Made by a program: the position numbers and the translations under genes. The notes under the pieces are model-generated. The model searched no databases, was not told where the DNA came from, and worked only from the letters and a program-made list of their open reading frames with translations. A stretch of 64,000 nucleotides of DNA. Source: Nocardia vermiculata NBRC 100427 (lineage in GTDB: Bacteria; Actinomycetota; Actinomycetes; Mycobacteriales; Mycobacteriaceae). Shown piece by piece: positions 32,495 through 41,572 of the stretch. The stretch is taken from NCBI RefSeq assembly GCF_001613265.1, contig NZ_BDCA01000020.1:82985-146984 (forward strand). The letters are read 5' to 3'. Numbering within the stretch: position 1 is the first letter of the stretch; the number at the start of each line of letters is the position of its first letter.

Positions 32495-32884
32495 ATGGCA
32501 CTTCTGCTCCGACTGGCGATCAATGCCCTCGCGATCTGGCTCGCGGCGGCCTGGGTCGGCGGAATCGAACTGAAAGATCCCGACGATGCGGGCACCGGCG
32601 GCAAGATCCTGGTGGTCGTCTGCGTGGCGATCGTCTTCGGTCTGGTCAATGCGCTGGTCAAACCGATCGTGAAATTGCTGTCACTGCCTTTGGTGATCGT
32701 CACTCTGGGCTTGTTCCTGCTGGTGATCAATGCCCTGATGCTGTGGCTGACCGCCAAGATCACCGAAACCACCGATTACGGTCTGCGGATCGACGGCTTC
32801 TGGGCGGCGATCTTCGGCGCGGTCATCGTGACGGTGGTCAACTGGGTACTCGGAATTTTCGTGCCCGAGGGCGGCCGCGACTGA
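32495..32884 (+). CDS. Phage holin family IV (YvlD-like) membrane protein
   Basis: 129 residues, four predicted helices: LLLRLAINALAIWLAAAWVG, ILVVVCVAIVFGLVNALVKP, LLSLPLVIVTLGLFLLVINA and FWAAIFGAVIVTVVNWVLGI. The PIVKLLSLPLVIVTLGLF signature is typical of the family. Despite the family name no lysis role is established in bacteria. It follows the Clp-N gene by 21 nt. Confidence 0.88.
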   Translation: MALLLRLAINALAIWLAAAWVGGIELKDPDDAGTGGKILVVVCVAIVFGLVNALVKPIVKLLSLPLVIVTLGLFLLVINALMLWLTAKITETTDYGLRIDGFWAAIFGAVIVTVVNWVLGIFVPEGGRD

Positions 32885-32928
32885 TCCGGCGGGCCGGGCT
32901 TCCCTGTAGCCCGGCTGCACGGTGCTCG

Positions 32929-33798
32929 TCAGCCCACTGCGAGGGCGAGGCCGGTGAGGAGCGACCAGCCCAGCATGGCCAGTCCGGTATCGCGTAGCGA
33001 CGGAATCAGCCCCGGGCCCTGCTCGCCGCCGCGCACCGGATTGTTCGACCGGATCGCCAGCGGTGCGGCCAGGAGACCGATCAGGGCCCACGGGGTACGG
33101 ACCGCCAAGAGCAGTGAAGCGACGAACGGCACCAGCATCAGCACCAGATGTAATGTCCGGGTGCGGGGGTCGCCGAGCTTCACGGCAAGAGTGGTCTTCC
33201 CGGTCACCGAATCGGTGGGAATGTCACGCAGATTGTTGGTGACCAGCACTGCGCTGGAGAAGGCGCCGACGGCGACTGCCCCGACGATCCCGGCCCAGTC
33301 GACCCGCTCGGCCTGGACGAACTCGGTGCCGAGGACCGCGACCAGGCCGAAGAAGACGAAGACCGCGATCTCGCCGAAACCGTTGTAGCCGTACGGCTTC
33401 TTGCCGCCGGTGTAGAACCACGCGCCGGCCAGGCATCCCGCTCCGATCAGCAGCAACCACCAGGCGGTGGTGATCGCCAGGATCAGCCCGAAGATCGCGC
33501 CGACGCTCAAACAGGTGATCGCCGCGGCGCGGACCGCGACCGGACGCGCGAGACCCGATCCGACCAGGCGCAGCGGGCCGACCCGCTCGTCGTCGGTGCC
33601 GCGGATGCCGTCGGAGTAGTCGTTGGCGTAGTTGACGCCGATGATGAGCGCCAGCGAGACGAGCAGGCTCAGCAGCGCCTTCCACCACACCGCGGCATCC
33701 AGCGACGCGGCCGCGCCGGTCCCGACGAGGACCGGGGCGATCGCATTGGGCAGCGTCCGCGGTCGGGCGCCCTCGAGCCATTGTGCTGCACTTGCCAT
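32929..33798 (-). CDS. menA: 1,4-dihydroxy-2-naphthoate polyprenyltransferase
   Basis: 289 residues, multi-helix UbiA-type prenyltransferase that attaches the polyprenyl tail in menaquinone synthesis. The two Asp-rich motifs are NYANDYSDGIRGTDDERVGP and NNLRDIPTDSVTGKTTLAVK. Start at ATG 33798 gives the expected MASAAQWLEGARPRTLPNAI. The prenyl donor is probably made by the synthase encoded at 54.1 kb. A large hairpin repeat lies immediately upstream of its start. Confidence 0.94.
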   Translation of the reverse strand: MASAAQWLEGARPRTLPNAIAPVLVGTGAAASLDAAVWWKALLSLLVSLALIIGVNYANDYSDGIRGTDDERVGPLRLVGSGLARPVAVRAAAITCLSVGAIFGLILAITTAWWLLLIGAGCLAGAWFYTGGKKPYGYNGFGEIAVFVFFGLVAVLGTEFVQAERVDWAGIVGAVAVGAFSSAVLVTNNLRDIPTDSVTGKTTLAVKLGDPRTRTLHLVLMLVPFVASLLLAVRTPWALIGLLAAPLAIRSNNPVRGGEQGPGLIPSLRDTGLAMLGWSLLTGLALAVG

Positions 33799-33804
33799 GG
33801 GGCC

Positions 33805-33871
33805 GAGCCTAATGCGACACCCCGGAGGCGGCAGCGGCAGCGTCACCACGCAGGGGTGGCGCATTGGGCTC
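33805..33871. repeat. Hairpin repeat element, copy 1 (complete)
   Basis: Left arm 33805-33823 (GAGCCTAATGCGACACCCC) pairs with right arm 33853-33871 (GGGGTGGCGCATTGGGCTC) at 17 of 19 positions. The 29-nt loop begins GGAGGCGGCAGCG and ends CACCACGCA. The same loop occurs in copy 2 and, nearly, between rplK and rplA. Confidence 0.75.
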
Positions 33872-33881
33872 CAGGTGGGCA

Positions 33882-33935
33882 GAGCCTAATGCGACGCCCC
33901 GGAGGCGGCAGCGGCAGCGTCACCACGCAGGGGTG
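33882..33935. repeat. Hairpin repeat element, copy 2 (right arm lost)
   Basis: 54 nt identical to 33805-33858 apart from one base (A to G at the end of the left arm). The right arm breaks off after GGGGTG. The offset between copies is 77 nt. Confidence 0.75.
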
Positions 33936-34050
33936 ACTGACAAGACTATTGCGATATATCGGAGTAATCTCCAAATAGTGCACCGCAGCGATCACCTCTC
34001 CGCTCCGGCAGCAGAAAACCCTTCGACCGGTCACATACGATTGCGATGGC

Positions 34051-37000
34051 ATGTTTCCTGATCACAGCGGCTCCGCAGACGCCGGCATCACGCATACCCG
34101 TCCCGACCACGGCCGGGATTCGATGCTGTCCGGTATCCGGGTCGCCGTTCTCGGTGAGATCGCCCTGCGGCGAGGCGGAGATCTGGTCGCCGTGCCGGGT
34201 GCTCGGGCGCGGCTGCTGATCGCGGCGCTTGCGGTACACCCCGGTCGCAGTCGCAGCGCGCAGGCCCTGATCGACGACATCTGGGGTGAGCAGCCGCCGC
34301 GCGCACCCATGAACGCTCTGCACACCCAGGTCTCCCGGTTGCGTTCGGCACTGCCGGAGGGCGCGGTGGAAATCGGCCCGGCCGGCTACCGGCTGCTGCT
34401 GGACGGAAGTCAGCTCGACCTGAGCCTGGCGCACACTCTGGAACGGGAGGCACGGCAGTGTCTCGACCGGGGAGACACCGCCGGTTGTCTCGACCGCGTG
34501 CTGTCCGCCCGCGGCCTGTGGCGCGGCGAGCCGGGCGCCGATCTGCCGCCCGGACCGGTCGCCGACGAGGTGCGCGAACTCGCCGCGGCCCGCGCCGCCG
34601 CTGTGGACGCAGTAGAACTGAGCGCGCGGGAGGTTGCCGGGGACATCGCCGGTGCGTTGCGGATGGCACGCCGGTCCGCGGCGTCCGAGCCGCTGGACGA
34701 GCCGGCCCACGCCACCTTGATGCGGCTACTCGCCGTCGACGGGCGCGGGAATGAGGCACTGGAGGTTTTCGCGGGGTTGCGGGCCCGGCTGAGCGAGGAA
34801 CTGGGTGCCGACCCGGGGCCGTCACTCGTGGCCTTGAATACTGCCATTCTGCGCGGGGATCAGCCGGAGGGCCCGGCATCGGGCCGCACCACCGCGACCT
34901 CGTCCGCGGTACAGCGCGTCTCCTCGGCGCAACATGCTCTGACGCCGGAGGACCGTACACAATCCCCGGCTGCCCTTCCGAATACGGCCCTGGGCCTGCG
35001 TGCGGCACCGAATCCGCTACTCGGCCGCGAGAGCGATTTGCGGGAGCTGGAAAAGCTGATGCGGGAGTTCCGGGTGACGACCGTGCTCGGCCCGGGCGGT
35101 ACCGGCAAGACCCGGGTCGCGCACGAACTGGGCGCTCGGCAGGCGCAGCAGCAACCGGTCGCCCTGGTCGAACTGGCATCGCTGCGCGCCGATTCCGAGG
35201 ACGCCGACGGCCAGGCGATGACTTGCGCCGAGATCGAGAATGCGATCGGCGCGGTGCTCGGCGTCAACGAGTACAGCCGCGAAACGAATGTGTTGCGCCG
35301 CAATCAGACCGTGGACGGCAGACGCCGGCTGCGCGAAGCACTGTCGTTGCGTCCGATGCTGCTGATCCTGGACAACTGCGAACATCTCGTGGACGCCGTC
35401 GCCGAGGTGGTGGCCGATCTGATCGGCAGCTGCGAAGAACTGACCGTGGTGACCACCAGCCGGGCACCGCTGTCGATCACGGCCGAGACCGTATACCCGT
35501 TGCCGCCGTTGGCGATCGATGCGCACGGCTCGCCTGCGACCGAATTGTTCGTCAGCCGGGCCCGTGCGGTGCGGCCGTCCGCACGCCTGGATCCGGAGGT
35601 GGTGGCGCGCCTGTGTCACACCCTCGACGGTCTGCCGCTGGCCATCGAACTGGCCGCCGCGCGGGTGCGGGCGATGAGTGTGGAGGAAATCGAATCCCGG
35701 CTCGAACACCGCTTCGCGCTGCTGCGTTCGGGTGACCGCAGCTCACCGGAACGCCATCGCACCCTGCACGCGGTGATCGAGTGGAGCTGGAATCTGCTCG
35801 AACCCGAGCAGCGGGTGGCGCTGCGGCGGCTGTGCCGGTTCCCGGGTGGATTCACCTTGCGCGCCGCCGAATTCGTCGCCCGCGGCGCCGATGTATCCGA
35901 TGCGATCGCGGCGGTGGACGGTCTGGTCGGCCAGTCCTTGCTGACGGTCCTGGCCGACGATGAAGCTGTCGATACTCGTTACCGGATGCTCGAGACAGTG
36001 CGCGAATTCGGTGAGGAACAACTCGTCGCCGCCGGTGAATCAGAGCTGGTGATGGACCGGATGTGCGGCTGGGCCCGCGAATTCGTACGGGAGTCGGCCG
36101 CTGCCTACGAGGGGCCCGAGCAGGTCCGGGCGGTGCTGACCTTCGCCGCGGAACTCGACAATCTGCTGTCGGTGCTGCGCTATGCGATCGAGAAGGGCGA
36201 CGCCCACACCACCTATTCGATATTCGGTCCCATCGCCGTGCTGTGGGTGATGCGTGGTGCGCATATGGAGTTGATGAACTGGGCGCCGCGGGTGATCACG
36301 GTGCCGCCTCCGACGGACCCACGGTCGCGCGTCGCGGCGGATTTCGAGATGCAGAGCCATATTCTGCTCGCGATGCATCTGGCATTCGCGGACTCCGGTT
36401 TACGGCCCATCGCGATAGTGCGTACCCGAGCCCGCCGACTGCTGGCCCGTGGTGATCTTCGGCCCGTCTTGCGTTTTCTCGGCGAACTGGTGAGCGCGCC
36501 GCTGGTGCTGGTGTCGGCGATGCGCGCACTCGCCGCCGGCGCCCGGTCCGACGACGACGAGACCCGTGCGTTGGCGTTGCTGATTCGCGCGAACCTGCGC
36601 GAGAACGCGAGTTACATGCAGGGGTCGATTCGCGACGGCAAGCAGGTCCTGGCGCTGGTCGAGGGACACGATCACTGGGGTACGGCGATGTGCTGCCAGC
36701 ATCTGGGACAGATGGCCTCGCAGGCGGCGCGCTACGAGGAAGCGGTCGATTACTACCGACGTGCGGCGGACCTGATGCAGGAGCTGCGCTGCTACGAGGA
36801 AAGCGTGGAAGTACGCAGTTTTCTCGCGATCTCGCTCATCGGTACCGGGCAATTGGTGCAGGCGCGACGGGAGCTGGAATACGCGCTCGGTGTCGTCGAC
36901 GACGGCGTCGGTATGGACGAGCCGGTGACCCAGCCCAACGACCGCAAGGCGGCCGTGCTGGCCGGGCTCGGCGAATTGGAGCTGGCGGAAGGACAGACCG

Positions 37001-37485
37001 AGCGTGGTTTGCGCGTTTTCCGTCGAAGCCTGGAGCTGTTCGGCTGGCCGGGGACGGTCGGCGGTCCGGGGCCGGGTGACATCATCGTCGCCTCCGCGGT
37101 CCTCGATGCCCACGCGCTCAACGGCGCATTGCACGAGGTTCCCGAGCTGCCCGCGCAGATCGCGCGAACGGCACGGGAACGGCTGACTCAATTCATCGAT
37201 ATGCCGCAGATCGGTGGGGCGGCCGGTGCGCTCGGCACCTATTTCATCCATGCCGGGCGGGAGTTGCGGCTGGGAGCGGAGCTGCTGGCGATTTCCCAGA
37301 AAGCTGTGGGCCGCCAGGACTATTCGTCGATGCGGTGGAGCCGGCATCTGGCCGCGGCCGAAGAATTGGCCGGCGCCGCGGTGATCGAAGCGGGGCGGCG
37401 AGCGGTGGCGGGGATGAGCCGTCACAGCGCCGGGACCCGGTTTCTGCAGATGCTGCCGGAACTCGAGCGGATCCTCGACGCGTAG
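34051..37485 (+). CDS. BTAD/AfsR-like transcriptional regulator with NB-ARC ATPase and helical repeats
   Basis: 1144 residues. Residues about 25-110 form a winged-helix DNA-binding domain (IRVAVLGEIALRRGGDLVAV; LIDDIWGEQPPRAPMNALHT), then a BTAD domain (about 115-270: DTAGCLDRVLSARGLWRGEP; GADPGPSLVALNTAILRGDQ), an NB-ARC ATPase with Walker A GPGGTGKT (about 347) and Walker B LLILDNCEHLVD, and a C-terminal helical region. Such proteins activate secondary-metabolism or stress genes. ATG 34051 has TACGAT upstream; ATG 34123 is an alternative. The flanking exporter genes may be targets. Confidence 0.92.
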   Translation: MFPDHSGSADAGITHTRPDHGRDSMLSGIRVAVLGEIALRRGGDLVAVPGARARLLIAALAVHPGRSRSAQALIDDIWGEQPPRAPMNALHTQVSRLRSALPEGAVEIGPAGYRLLLDGSQLDLSLAHTLEREARQCLDRGDTAGCLDRVLSARGLWRGEPGADLPPGPVADEVRELAAARAAAVDAVELSAREVAGDIAGALRMARRSAASEPLDEPAHATLMRLLAVDGRGNEALEVFAGLRARLSEELGADPGPSLVALNTAILRGDQPEGPASGRTTATSSAVQRVSSAQHALTPEDRTQSPAALPNTALGLRAAPNPLLGRESDLRELEKLMREFRVTTVLGPGGTGKTRVAHELGARQAQQQPVALVELASLRADSEDADGQAMTCAEIENAIGAVLGVNEYSRETNVLRRNQTVDGRRRLREALSLRPMLLILDNCEHLVDAVAEVVADLIGSCEELTVVTTSRAPLSITAETVYPLPPLAIDAHGSPATELFVSRARAVRPSARLDPEVVARLCHTLDGLPLAIELAAARVRAMSVEEIESRLEHRFALLRSGDRSSPERHRTLHAVIEWSWNLLEPEQRVALRRLCRFPGGFTLRAAEFVARGADVSDAIAAVDGLVGQSLLTVLADDEAVDTRYRMLETVREFGEEQLVAAGESELVMDRMCGWAREFVRESAAAYEGPEQVRAVLTFAAELDNLLSVLRYAIEKGDAHTTYSIFGPIAVLWVMRGAHMELMNWAPRVITVPPPTDPRSRVAADFEMQSHILLAMHLAFADSGLRPIAIVRTRARRLLARGDLRPVLRFLGELVSAPLVLVSAMRALAAGARSDDDETRALALLIRANLRENASYMQGSIRDGKQVLALVEGHDHWGTAMCCQHLGQMASQAARYEEAVDYYRRAADLMQELRCYEESVEVRSFLAISLIGTGQLVQARRELEYALGVVDDGVGMDEPVTQPNDRKAAVLAGLGELELAEGQTERGLRVFRRSLELFGWPGTVGGPGPGDIIVASAVLDAHALNGALHEVPELPAQIARTARERLTQFIDMPQIGGAAGALGTYFIHAGRELRLGAELLAISQKAVGRQDYSSMRWSRHLAAAEELAGAAVIEAGRRAVAGMSRHSAGTRFLQMLPELERILDA

Positions 37486-37495
37486 CGGAATCGAT

Positions 37496-37576
37496 CGTCA
37501 CCACAGTGGCGGTCGCGCGGGTGAACAGGTGGGTGGGGTGCGCGAACAACACTGCCTGCCCGCCACTGTGGTGACG
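37496..37576. terminator. Long perfect inverted repeat between convergent genes
   Basis: CGTCACCACAGTGGCGG (37496-37512) is exactly complementary to 37560-37576, a 17-bp stem with a 47-nt loop. ACTGCCTGC (37551-37559) and GCAGGCAGT (37578-37586) form a second pair flanking the right arm. It probably ends transcription of both convergent units. Confidence 0.65.
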
Positions 37577-37616
37577 AGCAGGCAGTATCGCGTTGTGCGG
37601 AGAGCGCCGGGTCGGC

Positions 37617-38459
37617 TCATGCCCGGCGCATGTAGGACCGGATGGCCAGCGGCGCGAAGACCGCGATCACGACGACCGATCCGATCAGGCTCCATGCCAG
37701 GTTGCTGCTGTAGACGTTGCCGTTCATCAGCTCACGGCACGAATTCACCATGTAGTACACGGGATTGGCCTTGTTGATCGCCTGCAGCCATCCGGGCATG
37801 GTGCTGACGGGTGCGAACGCGCCCGACATGAAGGTGAGCGGGAACATGATCATCATGGAGATGCCCTGCACGGACGAGGCGCTCTTGCCGGTGACGCCGA
37901 CCAGCGCCCAGATCCAGCTGACCGCGAACGAGCAGACCACCACGACCAGACCGGCGACGACCACACCGACCACGCCGCCTTCGGGGCGGTAGCCGATGAT
38001 CAGGCCGACGAGGATGGTCAGCACGGAGGCCAATCCGTAGCGAACCATATCGGCGATGAGCGCACCGGCCAGTGCCGAGACGCGGGCTATGGGAAGGGAT
38101 TTGAAGCGATCGAAGACGCCCTTGTCCATATCTTCGCGGAGCTGGGTGCCGGTGACGATCGAGGTCATGACGACCGTTTGGACCAGGATGCCCGGAATCA
38201 GCACCGGTAGGTAGGCCTGCACGCTGCCGCCGATCGCGCCGCCGAAGATATAGGCGAACAGTGCGGTGAACAGGATCGGCTGGATGGTGACGTCGAACAG
38301 CTGTTCCGGATTGTGCTTGATCTTGAGGATGCCGCGGTAGGCCATGGTCAGCGAATGTGAGATCGCCTGCCGCAGTGGAATATGGTTGTCGACGTCGGGG
38401 ATCGCGGGATGCGCCGCACGTCCGGCGGTGCCGGTGGGCGCGGGGAGTGTTGTTGTCAC
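37617..38459 (-). CDS. ABC-2 type exporter permease (DrrB-like)
   Basis: 280 residues with six helices: ILFTALFAYIFGGAIGGSVQ, VLIPGILVQTVVMTSIVTGT, then FDRFKSLPIARVSALAGALI (the conserved cytoplasmic segment) and WIWALVGVTGKSASSVQGIS and further helices. GTG 38459 with GAAGGA upstream. It forms a daunorubicin-resistance-type exporter with the ATPase gene 34 nt upstream. The substrate is unknown. Confidence 0.92.
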   Translation of the reverse strand: MTTTLPAPTGTAGRAAHPAIPDVDNHIPLRQAISHSLTMAYRGILKIKHNPEQLFDVTIQPILFTALFAYIFGGAIGGSVQAYLPVLIPGILVQTVVMTSIVTGTQLREDMDKGVFDRFKSLPIARVSALAGALIADMVRYGLASVLTILVGLIIGYRPEGGVVGVVVAGLVVVVCSFAVSWIWALVGVTGKSASSVQGISMMIMFPLTFMSGAFAPVSTMPGWLQAINKANPVYYMVNSCRELMNGNVYSSNLAWSLIGSVVVIAVFAPLAIRSYMRRA

Positions 38460-38493
38460 GGTGAGTCCTTCGGAAAGTGCGGGCGGTCGCGGT

Positions 38494-39546
38494 TCATGCC
38501 GCGGCGGTGTCGGATTCGGCGGCGTGCCCGGTGATGGCGAAGAACACCTCGTCCAGGCTCGGCTTGCTGACGTTGATCTCCTCGACCCGGATCGCGTTGT
38601 CGCGCAGCATGAGCAGGAGATCGGCGGTAATCGTCGGGTCGCTCAGCGGTGCGGTGATCCGGCCGGCTTCGGGGGAGATCGTGGCATCGACGAGCTTCCC
38701 GTCGGCGCGGGAGAGGAATTCGCCGATCGCGGTGCGTGCTGGTTCGAGGTCGGTGGTGTCGGCGACGGTGAGTTCGAGGGCGGACTGCCCGACCGACGCC
38801 TTGAGCTCGTCGGAGGTGCCGTCGGCGATCAACTTGCCGCGGTCGATCACCGCGATGCGATCCGCGAGCTGATCTGCCTCGTCCAGATACTGTGTGGTGA
38901 GAAGTACGGTAGCGCCCTCGCGCACCAACCGGCGGATCGTTTCCCACATCTGTGCGCGGGTGCGCGGGTCCAGGCCGGTGGTCGGCTCGTCGAGGAACAA
39001 CAGCGGCGGCGCCGCGATCAGGCTGGCCGCCAGGTCGAGCCGGCGCCGCATGCCACCGGAGAAGTTCTCCAGCGGCTTGTTGGCCGCCTCGGTGAGCCCG
39101 AATTCCTCGAGCAGTTCGGTGGACTTGCGCCGGGCGTCGGCGCGGGTGAGGCCGAGCAACCGGGAGAAGAGGATCAGATTCTCGGTGGCGCTGAGTTTCT
39201 CGTCGACGGAGGCGTACTGGCCGGTGACCCCGATCAGCGAGCGGACCGCGGTCGGCTCGGCGACGACGTCGCGCCCGAAGATGCGGGCACTGCCGCCGTC
39301 GGGTCGCAGCAGGGTGGCCAGCATGCGGATGGTGGTGGTCTTACCGGCCCCGTTCGGGCCCAGGACGCCGTAGACGGCGCCGCGAGGCACTGCGAGACTC
39401 ACGCCGTCGACGGCTCGCTGTTCCCCGAAGACCTTGACCAGCTCGTCCGCCTCGATGGCGGGTGCTTCAGCAGGTGCATAGGAAGTCATGCCATCACTGT
39501 GCGGGGCGGTTCTTGCGCCGGTCTTGCGCTGCTGTTGCGTCGGCAT
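38494..39546 (-). CDS. ABC exporter ATP-binding protein (DrrA-like)
   Basis: 350 residues. Walker A GPNGAGKTTT, signature FSGGMRRRLDLAASL, Walker B LLFLDEPTTGLDP and switch LLTTQYLDEADQLADRIAVI, with the DrrA-type C-terminal domain (VEEINVSKPSLDEVFFAITG). ATG 39546 is preceded by GGAGC; an ATG at 39489 (MTSYAPAEA) is an alternative. Energises the permease encoded downstream. Confidence 0.94.
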   Translation of the reverse strand: MPTQQQRKTGARTAPHSDGMTSYAPAEAPAIEADELVKVFGEQRAVDGVSLAVPRGAVYGVLGPNGAGKTTTIRMLATLLRPDGGSARIFGRDVVAEPTAVRSLIGVTGQYASVDEKLSATENLILFSRLLGLTRADARRKSTELLEEFGLTEAANKPLENFSGGMRRRLDLAASLIAAPPLLFLDEPTTGLDPRTRAQMWETIRRLVREGATVLLTTQYLDEADQLADRIAVIDRGKLIADGTSDELKASVGQSALELTVADTTDLEPARTAIGEFLSRADGKLVDATISPEAGRITAPLSDPTITADLLLMLRDNAIRVEEINVSKPSLDEVFFAITGHAAESDTAAA

Positions 39547-39664
39547 GCAAGAGCTCCGACCGAAGTCGGCTGTATGCCCGAACGTCGGTATCTACGCAGG
39601 TGGTGCTACTGCCGTGCCGAGGCCGGGGGTAGGCCCCGAATGCCGGATCGACCTCGGAGTGAGC

Positions 39665-40825
39665 TCAGTGCGATGCGCGTTCGAGCAGCTCCTCGCGCAG
39701 CTGCAGCCGATTCGGTTTGCCCGGCCCGCGCATCGGGACCTCCTCGATCAGCACCAGCTCTCGGGGGGCGGCGATCGGATCCAACTCGGCGATCACGTGC
39801 GCGCGCAGTTCGTCCAGTGTCGGTACCGTGCCCGGATTCGGGACCACCGCGACCGCCACCCGCTGTCCCAGCCGGGGATCGGGTAGTCCCAGCACCACGA
39901 CCTCGCTGATCGCCGGGTGGGTGGCCAGTACGGCCTCGACGACCTGCGGAATCACCAGGAGTCCACCGGTCAGGATGGCTTCGTCCAGGCGGCCGCGGAT
40001 GGTCAGCACGCCGTCGTCGAAGGTGCCGGCGTCGTCGGTGCGGAACCAGCCGGGCTCGGCGAAAGCGGGATGATCGGGCAGGCCACGGTAGCCCTTGGCC
40101 AGCATGTCGCCGCCGAGCAGCACCCGGCCATCCTCGATGCGCACCTTCGCACCGCGCAGCGGCACGCCCTCGTAGACGCAACCACCGCAGGTTTCGCTCA
40201 TGCCGTAGGTGCGGACCACGGTGATGCCCGCCGCGCGAGCGCGATCGAGCACCGGCTTCGGAGTGGCGGCCCCGCCGACCAGGACCGCATCGAGCTGGGT
40301 GAGAGCCTCGACACCGACCGGATCGTCGAGGGCCTTGATCAGTTGCGTCGGCACCAGCGAGGTGTAGCGTCGCGGACCGGTCATCGCCGAGACCGCGGTG
40401 GCCAGTCCGCCCGGCAGGAAGCCGCCCGTGACATCCAGGACCACCGGGTCACTGCCGGCCTGAATACTGCGCAACAGTACCTGCACACCAGCGATGTGGT
40501 GGGTGGGCAGGGCCAGCAGCCACTGACCGGGTCCGCCGAGCCGCTCATGAGTCGCGTCGCCGCTGGCCCGCAGGGCCGACGAGCTGAGCATCGCACCCTT
40601 GGGGACGCCGGTTGTTCCGGAGGTGGTGACGACGAGGGCCACTTCGTCGTCGATCGGTTCGCCGGGGCGCAGTGCGCTGGAGAGCCGGTGGGACTCCCGG
40701 CGATCGCCGGTGGGGATCGGCAGCCACGCCGGGCCGTTGCCCTCCAGGGCCACACGCAGATGCGGCAGCACCTCACCCACCGCGGCTCCGGTAGGCATGG
40801 GAAGGGTCCGCAGGGTGGTGCTCAC
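39665..40825 (-). CDS. menE: o-succinylbenzoate-CoA ligase
   Basis: 386 residues. AMP-binding signature VVTTSGTTGVPKGAML, then VLVGGAATPKPVLDRARAAG, TYGMSETCGGCVYEGVPL and GWFRTDDAGTFDDGVLTIRG. Forms OSB-CoA for menaquinone synthesis, upstream of MenB. GTG 40825 chosen; ATG at residue 10 is also possible. Shorter than many acyl ligases, as usual for actinobacterial MenE. Last gene of the menB-to-menE run on the minus strand. Confidence 0.93.
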   Translation of the reverse strand: MSTTLRTLPMPTGAAVGEVLPHLRVALEGNGPAWLPIPTGDRRESHRLSSALRPGEPIDDEVALVVTTSGTTGVPKGAMLSSSALRASGDATHERLGGPGQWLLALPTHHIAGVQVLLRSIQAGSDPVVLDVTGGFLPGGLATAVSAMTGPRRYTSLVPTQLIKALDDPVGVEALTQLDAVLVGGAATPKPVLDRARAAGITVVRTYGMSETCGGCVYEGVPLRGAKVRIEDGRVLLGGDMLAKGYRGLPDHPAFAEPGWFRTDDAGTFDDGVLTIRGRLDEAILTGGLLVIPQVVEAVLATHPAISEVVVLGLPDPRLGQRVAVAVVPNPGTVPTLDELRAHVIAELDPIAAPRELVLIEEVPMRGPGKPNRLQLREELLERASH

Positions 40826-40901
40826 GTTCGCGATGGTGTCATGTCGAGACCGAGGACCCGCGCACGGGTCCGCACTTCCTTCACTCGATCGGGGGAAGAG
40901 T

Positions 40902-41252
40902 TCAATCCGACGTCGGTGTCGCCAGCGGCCAGCCACCAGCTGCCAGGTGGGAAGTCACTCGAGCGATATCGTCCTCGCCCGGCAGCTCCTTGGCAACTCG
41001 GGCGATGGCCTGCTCGATCTCGTGGTAGGCGATCTCGTCGTCGCCGGCCCGTTCGCGCACCAGCTCCTCGACCACGAGATCCACCTCGTAGTCGGTGAGC
41101 CGGCGGTGCAGGACGGCCAACAGTGCGACGTAGTCCGACTGCGGCACACCCTGTGGGTATCCGGCGCGCAGCCAGCCCAGCACTTTCTGCAGCACCGACG
41201 GTGGTGCTTCGGCGGGTTCGGGACGTTGCGGTGTGGTGAATTCGGTGGTCAC
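40902..41252 (-). CDS. DUF3349 protein
   Basis: 116 residues, GTG 41252 with AAAGGA upstream. LQKVLGWLRAGYPQGVPQSD then YVALLAVLHRRLTDYEVDLV and a helical end: the DUF3349 fold found in mycobacteria (Rv0543c, from memory). No catalytic motif. It lies between the small membrane gene and menE. Confidence 0.85.
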   Translation of the reverse strand: MTTEFTTPQRPEPAEAPPSVLQKVLGWLRAGYPQGVPQSDYVALLAVLHRRLTDYEVDLVVEELVRERAGDDEIAYHEIEQAIARVAKELPGEDDIARVTSHLAAGGWPLATPTSD

Positions 41253-41293
41253 GATGTCCTTTCGGCGGTCGGCCCGGCGCCCGCGGGGGTCGC

Positions 41294-41572
41294 TCAGGCC
41301 TGACCGAAGAGGTGGATGCCGAGTCGTGCCGCCAGAAAACCTCTGGCAACGAACACTACGCCGGCTACAACGGTCAGCAATACCACCGCATAGCACAATC
41401 CCGCTGTGGCCGCGATCGCACGTCGACGGGTGGGCGAGGACTGCGGCACCTGCCCGGCGAGTCCGTGCATACGCACGCCGATGGCGAAGACGGCGGGTAG
41501 TCCGGCGCCGAAGAGCAACGCGGCCGAGGTCACCCGCCACAGCTCGATCAGATGGTCGATGAGGGTCTGCAT
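41294..41572 (-). CDS. Small two-helix membrane protein
   Basis: 92 residues, with helices LWRVTSAALLFGAGLPAVFA and ATAGLCYAVVLLTVVAGVVF. It overlaps the phosphate transporter stop by 1 nt, so translation is coupled. From memory its position matches Rv0544c. It may assist the transporter; this is positional only. Confidence 0.85.
   Translation of the reverse strand: MQTLIDHLIELWRVTSAALLFGAGLPAVFAIGVRMHGLAGQVPQSSPTRRRAIAATAGLCYAVVLLTVVAGVVFVARGFLAARLGIHLFGQA

Noticed and set aside
32495..32884. Prophage remnant, suggested by the holin-family protein
   Set aside because: The YvlD-like family is chromosomal in many bacteria and no other phage gene lies nearby.
38344..39909. 521-codon plus-strand frame opposite the ABC transporter genes
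   Set aside because: The minus strand carries clear Walker A, signature and Walker B motifs; the plus frame is Gly/Arg-rich with no motif.
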